A stretch of 22,659 nucleotides of DNA from the NCBI GenBank assembly GCA_045125655.1, contig JBGVNP010000052.1, positions 1-22,659 on the forward strand. The letters run 5' to 3'. Source of the DNA: RGIG4608 sp045125655. GTDB lineage: Bacteria; Bacillota; Clostridia; Oscillospirales; CAG-272. The notes under the pieces are model-generated. The model had not been told where the DNA came from. It saw only the letters and a list, made by a program, of their open reading frames with translations, and did not search any database. Both the position numbers and the translations under genes were made by a program. Positions 16,136-22,519 of the stretch are shown here, in pieces. Numbering within the stretch: position 1 is the stretch's first letter; every line of letters starts with the position of its first letter.

Positions 16136-16373
16136 AAAAAAGCTCCGCAAAAACTTTTTATCGCTTTGGTTTGAGCAGAGTTTACGTAAATTTTCGACAA
16201 TTCGCAAGCGAATTATCGGTTTAGAAAGCACGGTACATACTTACACGCAAGCGTGACGTATGCACCATACTTTCAAAACTACGAAAATCACTCCTACGGA
16301 GCAATTTTCTAAAATTTACTTACTTTGTGCCACGCGATAAAATTTGTGCGAACAAAGAAAAAGTAAGTTGAAG
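16136..16373 (-). ncRNA. Candidate structured non-coding RNA (about 240 nt), undescribed
   Basis: A nested multi-branch fold is visible. Outer stem: CGCA (16347-16350) with TGCG (16146-16149) and a 9-bp helix 16334-16342 / 16156-16164. Second helix: 16311-16319 / 16186-16194, perfect 9 bp. Inside are three hairpins: 16283-16309 (12 bp), 16219-16279 (long) and 16195-16218 (11 bp). On the + strand these hairpins contain six A-C mismatches; on the minus strand all six become G-U pairs, giving a continuous 17-bp run in the long hairpin. Two hairpins then end in g-CUUG-c, a known stable tetraloop. A minus promoter (16380-16408) precedes it, and GAGC plus six U (16141-16136) follows, with GCUC at 16173-16176 able to pair with the GAGC. 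I recognise no known RNA family; a mobile palindromic element is the alternative. Confidence 0.55.
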
Positions 16374-16379
16374 TAGCAA

Positions 16380-16408
16380 ATCATAGATTTTTTTATTTTT
16401 CTTGACAA
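16380..16408 (-). promoter_or_regulatory. Minus-strand promoter for the candidate RNA
   Basis: Read on the minus strand: TTGTCA (16408-16403), a spacer of exactly 17 bp, then TATGAT (16385-16380). Each hexamer matches consensus at five of six positions. Predicted start is near 16373, just ahead of the structured segment. The spacer is very A-rich. Confidence 0.6.
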
Positions 16409-16450
16409 AATTTTACCGACCTTGCTCGGTGCATATAAAGTGAGGTATAT

Positions 16451-17080
16451 ATGAATAATAATTTTAGTGAAGAAATGCTCGCTTCATTGCGAGAAAAGGT
16501 AAAGGGTGAGATGGGCGAAAAACGCTACAATCACACGCTTGAGGTTGAAAAGATGGCGGTAGTTCTTGGAAGGATATACGCGCCCGATATGATACCTCTT
16601 TTGCGCGCTGCGGCTCTTTTGCACGACGTTACAAAGGAGAGAACAGCTGAGGAGCATATTGCCATTTGCGAGGGTGCAGGACTTGCTGTAAGCATTGCCG
16701 AAAGAAAATCCCCCAAGATGTTCCACGCAAGGACGGGAGCGCTTGTTATTCCCGAAAAATACCCCGAATTTGCCTGCCCTGAGATAATTGAGGCAGTGCG
16801 CTATCACACAACGGGTAGAGCGAATATGAGCATTATGGAAAAAATAATCTATCTTGCCGACTATATTGATATGTCAAGAACGTTTGAGGACTGCGTACGC
16901 TTGCGCGAATACTTTTTCGATTTTGATTTTGAAGGTGCAGATGATGCCCAAAAGGCAGAGCATCTTCGCAAGACGCTCATTATGTCCTATGATCTCACAA
17001 TACGCGGACTTCTTGAGGACGGCAAGCACATAAACGACACCACGTTTGAAGCGCGCAACTTTTTGATTTTGGAAGGATAA
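16451..17080 (+). CDS. yqeK: HD-domain protein YqeK (probable symmetrical Ap4A hydrolase)
   Basis: A 209-residue metal-dependent phosphohydrolase. Bacillota YqeK proteins have been reported to hydrolyse diadenosine tetraphosphate to two ADP. The HD motif is visible: His28 in RYNHTLEV, His58-Asp59 in ALLHDVTKE, later histidines in MFHARTGA and RYHTTGRANM, and the family block MEKIIYLADYI. GAGG (16442-16445) lies 5 nt before the ATG. It belongs to the yhbY-nadD-yqeK-LCP-rsfS series but is separated from nadD by about 400 bp of repeat DNA. ACCGA/TCGGT forms a small hairpin (16415-16430) in its leader. I found no convincing + strand promoter directly upstream. Confidence 0.95.
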   Translation: MNNNFSEEMLASLREKVKGEMGEKRYNHTLEVEKMAVVLGRIYAPDMIPLLRAAALLHDVTKERTAEEHIAICEGAGLAVSIAERKSPKMFHARTGALVIPEKYPEFACPEIIEAVRYHTTGRANMSIMEKIIYLADYIDMSRTFEDCVRLREYFFDFDFEGADDAQKAEHLRKTLIMSYDLTIRGLLEDGKHINDTTFEARNFLILEG

Positions 17081-17088
17081 TATAGTTT

Positions 17089-17123
17089 ATCCCTCTTTGT
17101 TACATAAAAAACGAAAGAGGGAT
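17089..17123 (+). promoter_or_regulatory. Hairpin sequestering the ribosome binding site of the LCP gene
   Basis: ATCCCTCTTT (17089-17098) is perfectly complementary to AAAGAGGGAT (17114-17123), a 10-bp stem. The 3' arm contains the GAGGG ribosome binding site of the next gene. It starts 8 nt after the yqeK stop codon, so a ribosome finishing yqeK could open it. There is no T-run, so it is not a terminator. Confidence 0.6.
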
Positions 17124-17127
17124 GAAT

Positions 17128-18135
17128 ATGAAAAAGATAAATTATGCCTATGCCGCTATTGCGCTATTTACGATAATTATAATGATAATTGCAGTTGTTG
17201 TGGCATTTTCACTTGGAGAAAGAGAGAATGACGCAACTGAAACGGCAAAGGGAAACGCTCGATCCAATTACAACGTTCTGTTTTTGGGTAAGGACGATGC
17301 GGCGGGACTCAGTGACGTTATCATGCTTGCATCATTTAATACGCAAAGTGGGGACGTTAGCATATTGCAGATTCCTCGCGACACCTATTTTAACTACACC
17401 GACGGTAGCTACAAAAAGATAAACGGCGCACCGAGAGCCATTACAAATGCAGAATTTTCTGCAGAGCTTTCAAAGGCGCTCAATATTGACGTTGATTACT
17501 ATTTTGAAATAAAGCTTTCAACTGTCAAAAAAATAGTGGATGCCATATCGGGTGTTGAAATCGACGTTCCAATGAATATGGATTACGATGATCCCTCGCA
17601 GGGCTTGTCAATTCATCTCAAAGAGGGTAAAAATTTGCTTTCGGGAGAGGACGCGATAAAATTTATTCGCTTTCGTTCTGGATATCTCACGGGTGATATA
17701 GGCAGACTTGATGCTCAAAAGCTCTTCTTAAATGCCTTTGTTAAGCGCATTGGCGAGCAGAAAAATCCTATTACGCTACTGAATATATTCAAGCTCATTT
17801 TCAGTGAGAGCAGTACGAACATTACGGAGCAGGAGCTTGTATCCATAGGCATGAAATCCTCAAAGCCGAAGGGTGGCAAGGTGTATTATGTGACGGCTCC
17901 GGGTGAAGCAGTGCAGAGCGAGGAGAGTGGCGCGTGGTACTACGTGTTGTCAAGATCCGCTATGCAGGAGCTGATGGTAAGTCATTTTGGCGCATCGGGT
18001 GAAAAAACTTTTGATAACGAATACAAATTTGTTGACAAACGAGTGAAATCATTTTATGATATATACAATAAGTACTGCCCATATAAGCTGTACAGTGCCG
18101 ATGAAATTGAAAATAATCAGATAAATATAAATTAA
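17128..18135 (+). CDS. LytR-CpsA-Psr (LCP) family protein
   Basis: LCP enzymes transfer wall teichoic acids or capsule-type glycans from a lipid carrier to peptidoglycan on the outer face of the membrane. The product (335 residues from 17128) has a short cytoplasmic N terminus, one membrane helix (about 8-29) and an external LCP domain. Signatures: NVLFLGKD, SDVIMLASF (62-70), IPRDT (82-86), INGAPRA, GVEIDVPMNMDYDDP, LLSGEDAIKFIRFRSGYLTGDIGRLDAQK with the family's arginines. The acidic C-terminal tail (about 250-335) is not recognised. The start is set at the second ATG because GAGGG (17117-17121) lies 6 nt before it, while the ATG at 17122 directly abuts the binding site. It lies between yqeK and rsfS, a frequent place for an LCP gene in Clostridia. 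Confidence 0.9.
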   Translation: MKKINYAYAAIALFTIIIMIIAVVVAFSLGERENDATETAKGNARSNYNVLFLGKDDAAGLSDVIMLASFNTQSGDVSILQIPRDTYFNYTDGSYKKINGAPRAITNAEFSAELSKALNIDVDYYFEIKLSTVKKIVDAISGVEIDVPMNMDYDDPSQGLSIHLKEGKNLLSGEDAIKFIRFRSGYLTGDIGRLDAQKLFLNAFVKRIGEQKNPITLLNIFKLIFSESSTNITEQELVSIGMKSSKPKGGKVYYVTAPGEAVQSEESGAWYYVLSRSAMQELMVSHFGASGEKTFDNEYKFVDKRVKSFYDIYNKYCPYKLYSADEIENNQININ

Positions 18136-18145
18136 GGAGAAAACA

Positions 18146-18535
18146 ATGGAAGAAATTATGAATTTGAATGAAGAGATCGTATCTCTTGAAAACGCAAGTC
18201 CCCTTGACGTTGCAAGAGCAATCGAAACCTTTCTTGACAACAAAAAGGGAAGAGATATAAAGATTCTTCACGTTGAGGACGTTACAAGCATCGCAGACTA
18301 TTTCGTAGTATGCACCGCAACAAGCAACACTCACGTTAAGGCACTTTCGGGCGAGGTTGAATATCAGCTTGAGCGCCGCGGTGTGAATGCATATCATATT
18401 GAGGGCAGGGACAATAACTCTTGGGTGGTCCTCGATTATTGCAACGTGCTTGTTCACATCTTTAACAGAGAGGCAAGAGAGTTTTACAATCTTGATAAAT
18501 TATACGAAAATACTACAGCGGTAGAGGAAGAATAA
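18146..18535 (+). CDS. rsfS: Ribosome silencing factor RsfS
   Basis: RsfS binds L14 on the 50S subunit and blocks joining with 30S when nutrients are scarce. The 129 residues hold the DUF143/Iojap domain: ARAIETFLDNKKGRDIKILHVEDVTSIADYFVVCTATSNTHVKAL, followed by EGRDNNSWVVLDYCNVLVHIFNREAREFYNLDKLY. AAGGAG, partly overlapping the LCP stop codon, lies 6 nt before the ATG. The 20-residue N-terminal extension is acidic; a second in-frame ATG at residue 5 is possible but has a less suitable spacing. It is one base from leuS, in the usual order. Confidence 0.96.
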   Translation: MEEIMNLNEEIVSLENASPLDVARAIETFLDNKKGRDIKILHVEDVTSIADYFVVCTATSNTHVKALSGEVEYQLERRGVNAYHIEGRDNNSWVVLDYCNVLVHIFNREAREFYNLDKLYENTTAVEEE

Positions 18536-18536
18536 A

Positions 18537-20972
18537 ATGAAATACGAGCATTTGATAATTGAAAAGAAATGGCAGGAATATTGGGAGAAAAATCAGACCT
18601 TCAAAACTGACGTGTGGGATTTTTCCAAGCCCAAATATTACGTACTTGATATGTTCCCGTATCCGTCAGGAGTGGGACTTCACGCAGGTCACCCCGAAGG
18701 ATATACGGCAACCGACATCGTTTCCCGTATGAAGAGAATGCAGGGCTATAACGTCCTTCACCCAATGGGATACGACTCATTCGGTCTCCCCGCAGAGCAG
18801 TATGCGGTAAGCACGGGTAATCACCCCAACGGCTTTACACAGACGAACATTAAGACCTTCTCAAATCAGCTCCGTGAGCTTGGCTTTGACTATGACTGGG
18901 ATAAGATGATTGCAACGAGCGACCCCAATTTCTATAAGTGGACACAGTGGATATTCAAGCAGCTCTACCTCGACGGCTACGCGCAGTACATAGATATGCC
19001 CGTAAACTGGTGCGAGGAGCTTGGCACAGTTCTTTCCAACGATGAGGTAATCGACGGCAAGAGTGAGAGAGGTGGATTCCCCGTAGTTCGTAAGAATATG
19101 AAGCAGTGGGTAATCAATCAGCCCGCGTTTGCAGAGCAGCTTCTTGAGGGTCTTGACGAGATCGATTGGCCCGAATCCACAAAGCTCATGCAGAAGAACT
19201 GGATCGGCAAATCCACGGGTGTTGAAGTCAAATTCAACATCGTTGGTGGCGGTGAATTTTCGATATTTACCACCTGCATTGAAACAATTTACGGTATTAC
19301 CTTTATGGTTCTTGCTCCCGATGGCGAGATCGTTAAGCAGCTCCTTGACAGAGTTGAGAACAGAGAAGAGGTTGAAGCGTATATTGCAGAAACTCTCAAA
19401 AAGAACGATATGGATCGCACCGAGCTTAATAAGACAAAATCCGGATGTGAGCTTAAGGGTGTTACCTGCATAAATCCCGTAAACGGCAAGGAAGCAAGAA
19501 TGTTCATTGGCGATTTCGTGCTTGCAAGCTACGGTACGGGTGCGGTTATGGCAGTTCCTTCGCACGATCAGCGCGATTTTGAGTACGCGCAGGCGCACAA
19601 TATTGATATGATACAGGTAATCGACGGTGACGAAGCTTTAGGTCACGTTGACGTAAGCGAGCACGCGTTTGAAAAGGGCGACTATCTTGGACGCGGCTAC
19701 CGTCTTATAAACTCCGAGGAGTTTACAGGTCTTACCGTTGAAGAGGCAAAAGAGGCAATCACTGCAAAGCTTGAGGCAATGGGCGTTGCAAAGAGAACCG
19801 TTAACTATCACTTCAGAGAGTGGATATTCGCACGTCAGAGATATTGGGGTGAGCCCGTTCCCGTTGTTCACGGTGAGGATGGTACAGTTCACGTGCTTCC
19901 CGACGAGGAGCTTCCTTTGGTTCTTCCCGAACTTGAAAACTACAAGGGCGTTGGCGGTAAAGCTCCCCTTGAAAATGCAGAAGAATGGAAATATTACGAT
20001 AACAACGGCATCAAGGGCAAGAGAGAGACCTCAACAATGCCCGGCTCCGCAGGTTCAAGCTGGTATTTCCTTAGATATATCGATCCCAAGAACGAAAAAG
20101 CTCTTGCAGATCCCGAGCTTCTTAAGCACTGGATGCCCGTTGACCTCTATATCGGCGGTCCCGAGCACGCAGTAGGTCACCTTATGTATTCAAGAATTTG
20201 GAATAGATATCTCTACGATAAGGGCATCGCTCCTACTAAAGAACCCTTCAAAAAGCTCGTTCATCAGGGTATGATCCTTGGTTCTAACGGTATCAAGATG
20301 GGTAAGCGTTTCCCCGAGTTCGTTGTAAATCCCTCGGATGTTGTCCGTCAATACGGTGCTGATACGCTCCGCCTTTACGAGATGTTTATGGGTCCGCTTG
20401 AGGTTTCTAAGCCGTGGAGCGATCAGGGCGTTGAGGGTGCAAGAAGATTCTTAAATCGCGTTTGGGCGTTCTTTACAGAGGCAGAAAATATAGTTGACTC
20501 CGACGTTCCCGCGCTTGAAAAGATCTATCACAAGAGCGTGAAGAAGATCACCGAGGACTATGAAAAGCTCGCGTTCAACACGGCTATCTCACAGATGATG
20601 ATATTTGTAAATGCCGTATATAAGGAAGGCAAGTGTCCAAGAGAATATGCCGAGGGACTTATAAAGATGCTCTCCTGCATTACACCCCATATAGGTGAAG
20701 AGATGTGGAGCGTTCTCGGTCATAATGAGTCCATCGCTTATGAGTCTTGGCCCACGTTTGACGAGTCCAAGTGTGCCGATGATACGGTTGAGGTTGCAGT
20801 ACAGGTGAACGGTAAGCTCCGTGCAACAGTAATGCTTCCCGTAAACTGCGATAAGGACGAGGCGATCGCCCTTGCAAAGAAGGACGAAAAGGTTCTCGCA
20901 GCTATCGAAGGAAAGACGATCATCAAGGAAATTTCCGTTCCAAATAAAATCGTAAATATCGTTGTAAAATAA
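18537..20972 (+). CDS. leuS: Leucyl-tRNA synthetase
   Basis: Charges tRNA-Leu. The 811 residues have the bacterial LeuRS layout. The class I HIGH signature is PYPSGVGLHAGHPEG (HAGH at 49-52), the tRNA-editing domain spans roughly 220-400 with YGTGAVMAVPSHDQRDFEYA, the synthetase core resumes with REWIFARQRYWGEPVPVVH and MPGSAGSSWYFLRYIDP, then the anticodon-binding domain and a small C-terminal domain. Two motifs depart from the textbook: KMGKR (587-591) where KMSKS is usual, and TTCIET (245-250) where the editing domain normally has TTRPDT. It lies one base after rsfS, with GAGGAAG as ribosome binding site; there is no T-box leader in front, so regulation must come from the operon. Confidence 0.97.
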   Translation: MKYEHLIIEKKWQEYWEKNQTFKTDVWDFSKPKYYVLDMFPYPSGVGLHAGHPEGYTATDIVSRMKRMQGYNVLHPMGYDSFGLPAEQYAVSTGNHPNGFTQTNIKTFSNQLRELGFDYDWDKMIATSDPNFYKWTQWIFKQLYLDGYAQYIDMPVNWCEELGTVLSNDEVIDGKSERGGFPVVRKNMKQWVINQPAFAEQLLEGLDEIDWPESTKLMQKNWIGKSTGVEVKFNIVGGGEFSIFTTCIETIYGITFMVLAPDGEIVKQLLDRVENREEVEAYIAETLKKNDMDRTELNKTKSGCELKGVTCINPVNGKEARMFIGDFVLASYGTGAVMAVPSHDQRDFEYAQAHNIDMIQVIDGDEALGHVDVSEHAFEKGDYLGRGYRLINSEEFTGLTVEEAKEAITAKLEAMGVAKRTVNYHFREWIFARQRYWGEPVPVVHGEDGTVHVLPDEELPLVLPELENYKGVGGKAPLENAEEWKYYDNNGIKGKRETSTMPGSAGSSWYFLRYIDPKNEKALADPELLKHWMPVDLYIGGPEHAVGHLMYSRIWNRYLYDKGIAPTKEPFKKLVHQGMILGSNGIKMGKRFPEFVVNPSDVVRQYGADTLRLYEMFMGPLEVSKPWSDQGVEGARRFLNRVWAFFTEAENIVDSDVPALEKIYHKSVKKITEDYEKLAFNTAISQMMIFVNAVYKEGKCPREYAEGLIKMLSCITPHIGEEMWSVLGHNESIAYESWPTFDESKCADDTVEVAVQVNGKLRATVMLPVNCDKDEAIALAKKDEKVLAAIEGKTIIKEISVPNKIVNIVVK

Positions 20973-20984
20973 TTGAAAAACCCC

Positions 20985-21013
20985 TTGACAAATGGGGAAA
21001 ATTAGTGTAAAAT
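20985..21013 (+). promoter_or_regulatory. Promoter of rpsU
   Basis: TTGACA (20985-20990), a 17-bp spacer and TAAAAT (21008-21013), 12 bp after the leuS stop. Transcription should start near 21020, about 32 nt before the rpsU start. CCCC (20981-20984) and GGGG (20994-20997) flank the -35 symmetrically. Confidence 0.8.
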
Positions 21014-21051
21014 ATAACAGCATATTGTAATTGAGGGGAGGGAAACAGAAA

Positions 21052-21228
21052 ATGGCAGAAGTAAGAGTTAAAGAAGGCGAATCTTTGGATAGTGCTCTTC
21101 GTCGCTTCAAGCGCCAGTGCGCTCGTTCCGGTATCCTCACTGAGCTTCGTAAGAGAGAACACTACGAAAAACCCAGTGTTAAGCGCAAGAAGAAGTCAGA
21201 GGCTGCAAGAAAGCGCAAATACAAATAA
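21052..21228 (+). CDS. rpsU: 30S ribosomal protein S21
   Basis: A 58-residue, very basic protein of the small subunit that contacts the platform near the anti-Shine-Dalgarno region and helps initiation. It reads MAEVRVKEGESLDSALRRFKRQCARSGILTELRKREHYEKPS and ends in a Lys/Arg-rich tail, the complete S21 form. ATG 21052 is chosen because GGAGG (21037-21041) lies 10 nt upstream and the residues match the family start; an in-frame TTG at 21031 would add seven residues not typical of S21. It has its own promoter and terminator and is therefore a single-gene unit. Confidence 0.97.
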   Translation: MAEVRVKEGESLDSALRRFKRQCARSGILTELRKREHYEKPSVKRKKKSEAARKRKYK

Positions 21229-21240
21229 TATTTGTTATTA

Positions 21241-21279
21241 ACAAAAATGGAGATGTGATTTCACATCTCCTTTTGTTTT
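21241..21279. terminator. Bidirectional intrinsic terminator
   Basis: Perfect 10-bp stem GGAGATGTGA (21249-21258) / TCACATCTCC (21261-21270), followed by TTTTGTTTTT on the + strand and by ATTTTTGT on the minus strand. It separates rpsU from the convergent minus-strand gene and should serve both. Confidence 0.92.
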
Positions 21280-21932
21280 TATTTGATTGCCTTTAACTGT
21301 TCAAGGAATGCCTCCGTTGCCCAAAAGAAATCGTAGGCATCAAATTTTTTGAATTTGGGTTGATCGGATGCTTCCGCCGCTTTTTTGTAGAACTCCTGAA
21401 TGATGCTATAGAATGCATCAGCTTTCTTTAAACGATCTGCAAGCTCGTTTTGATATATATCAAGATATTCAATGTTTTCTTTAAATTTGGCATCGATCTC
21501 GGCAATTTGTGAGGAATATTCTTCTCGATCATAAAGGGCTGCCTTGTAGGGAAGAAATGCGGCGTATTTTTCGCACATTTCTGCGCTTATTCGATGCGCC
21601 TTGCTTATATCCATTGTCAAAACCCAAGTGTCTGCACCCACGATCTTTGAATAGCGACTTATTCCTCTTATAACTTCGTAATAAACAGGAATAAATGCCT
21701 TTATCTCCTCCTGAGTAAGAAAAACGGAAAAAACGGAATCGTATTTTTTGAATGCAAGGAGCTTTTTGATTTCAACTTCCACCAAAGAAATAAATTCATC
21801 AAAGCTATAGCTTGATATTTCATTCAGCTCGGGTAGCTCGGTGTCAAAATCAAGCACCACGCTTTCCGCATCTCTTATTTCATTGTACTTGTTAAGCTGA
21901 TCTTTTGAAAACGTTAATATAATCTCGTCCAT
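21279..21932 (-). CDS. Hypothetical cytoplasmic helical protein
   Basis: I do not recognise this 217-residue protein. It has no signal peptide or membrane segment and is rich in Lys, Glu, Ile and aromatic residues. It looks almost wholly helical, with a likely coiled-coil stretch from about residue 130 to 190 (REEYSSQIAEIDAKFKENIEY, QNELADRLKKADAF, QEFYKKAAEA). The first 45 residues are acidic (DEIILTF, VVLDFDTELPEL). It starts at ATG 21932-21930 on the minus strand with AAGGAGG 5 nt upstream, a very strong binding site. It converges on rpsU and shares its terminator. It is the only protein-coding gene on the minus strand here and has no operon partner, so it is probably accessory. Confidence 0.8.
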   Translation of the reverse strand: MDEIILTFSKDQLNKYNEIRDAESVVLDFDTELPELNEISSYSFDEFISLVEVEIKKLLAFKKYDSVFSVFLTQEEIKAFIPVYYEVIRGISRYSKIVGADTWVLTMDISKAHRISAEMCEKYAAFLPYKAALYDREEYSSQIAEIDAKFKENIEYLDIYQNELADRLKKADAFYSIIQEFYKKAAEASDQPKFKKFDAYDFFWATEAFLEQLKAIK

Positions 21933-21954
21933 GCTTGCCTCCTTGCTTGAATTT

Positions 21955-22330
21955 CAAATTTTGATTTGTCGAACGGCTACACTCGTTGTTCGCACGAACC
22001 CAATGGGTGTTTCGTCCACCTTTTTAAAGGTGGCTCTCCACGAGTAGTGGCGCGCTTCAAGGGCGCGCAGCCCTTGGCTCGGCGTTTCTTTTGTTAGCTT
22101 TTCTTTGCGCTTATTTCGTCAAAGAAAAGCGGCTAAAGAGTCTTGGTATTAAAAGATAGTTTGCCTTTGTAACGCTTTTTTCTTTGGCAAAATAGCCACA
22201 AAGAAAAAAGCTTGGCAAAAAAGAAATGGCGTTTTTTCGCCTGCGCGGCGGGCGGTTACCTCTTTTCTTGTCTGCCTCACGGCAGCCATTTGCTGACGCA
22301 AAATCGAAAAGGAAAAAGTAACCAAAAAAC
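21955..22330. repeat. Cluster of palindromic repeats in the intergenic region
   Basis: At least six hairpins follow one another: CCACCTTT/AAAGGTGG (22016-22033), CAAGGG/CCCTTG (22058-22076), an 11-bp stem 22097-22107/22120-22130, a 13-bp stem 22174-22186/22199-22211, GGCG/CGCC (22228-22241), and a compound fold closed by GGTTAC/GTAACC (22254-22259/22318-22323) that contains CTTTTC/GAAAAG and CTGCC/GGCAG. I see no credible gene. The pattern of short G/C-poor palindromes resembles intergenic repeat elements rather than one RNA gene. Confidence 0.6.
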
Positions 22331-22350
22331 TTTTTTAATCGTTTGGTTAG
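22322..22350 (-). repeat. Copy of the shared intergenic module
   Basis: On the minus strand this reads AACCAAACGATTAAAAAAG then TTTTTTGG. It matches closely the 3' end of the candidate RNA near 16136-16172 (AACCAAAGCGATAAAAAG then TTTTTG) on the minus strand, and the segment 136-162 on the + strand. A nearby GTTCGCAC on the same strand also occurs at the 5' part of the candidate RNA (16347-16354). Confidence 0.55.
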
Positions 22351-22381
22351 TGCGAACACAGTTTGTCTTCTGTTTATAAAC

Positions 22382-22442
22382 TTGCGCAACCCATGGTTGC
22401 CACTAATTTTTAGCAATTCAACCCAAAATATATTGCGCAACC
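22382..22442. promoter_or_regulatory. Paired TTGCGCAACC sites, possible operators
   Basis: TTGCGCAACC occurs at 22382-22391 and again at 22433-22442. Its first eight bases TTGCGCAA form a perfect palindrome. The two palindrome centres are 51 bp apart, close to five helical turns, and the second copy covers the -35 of the transporter promoter. This arrangement fits binding of a dimeric repressor with looping, but is inferred only. Confidence 0.4.
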
Positions 22443-22461
22443 GTAGCTTTTATGATATAAT
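22433..22461 (+). promoter_or_regulatory. Promoter of the MFS transporter gene
   Basis: TTGCGC (22433-22438), a 17-bp spacer and a perfect TATAAT (22456-22461) with an upstream TG (extended -10). The start would be near 22468. A 7-bp hairpin TGATGCA/TGCATCA with a GAAA tetraloop (22473-22490) sits at the 5' end of the transcript. Confidence 0.65.
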
Positions 22462-22519
22462 CGAAGCATAAATGATGCAGAAATGCATCAATCGCGCACA
22501 ATCGGGAGTACTTCTGACT

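Noticed and set aside
16402..16407. + strand TTGACA upstream of yqeK
   Set aside because: At 16-18 bp spacing there is no -10-like sequence (CTCGGT); TATAAA lies 26 bp away. The same bases read on the minus strand form a good promoter with correct spacing.
18500..18540. T-box or other leader for leuS
   Set aside because: There is only one base between rsfS and leuS, so no room for a leader regulator.
20981..20997. CCCC...GGGG pair after leuS as a terminator
   Set aside because: Only four pairs and followed by AAAATTA, not a T-run; the loop is the -35 of the rpsU promoter.
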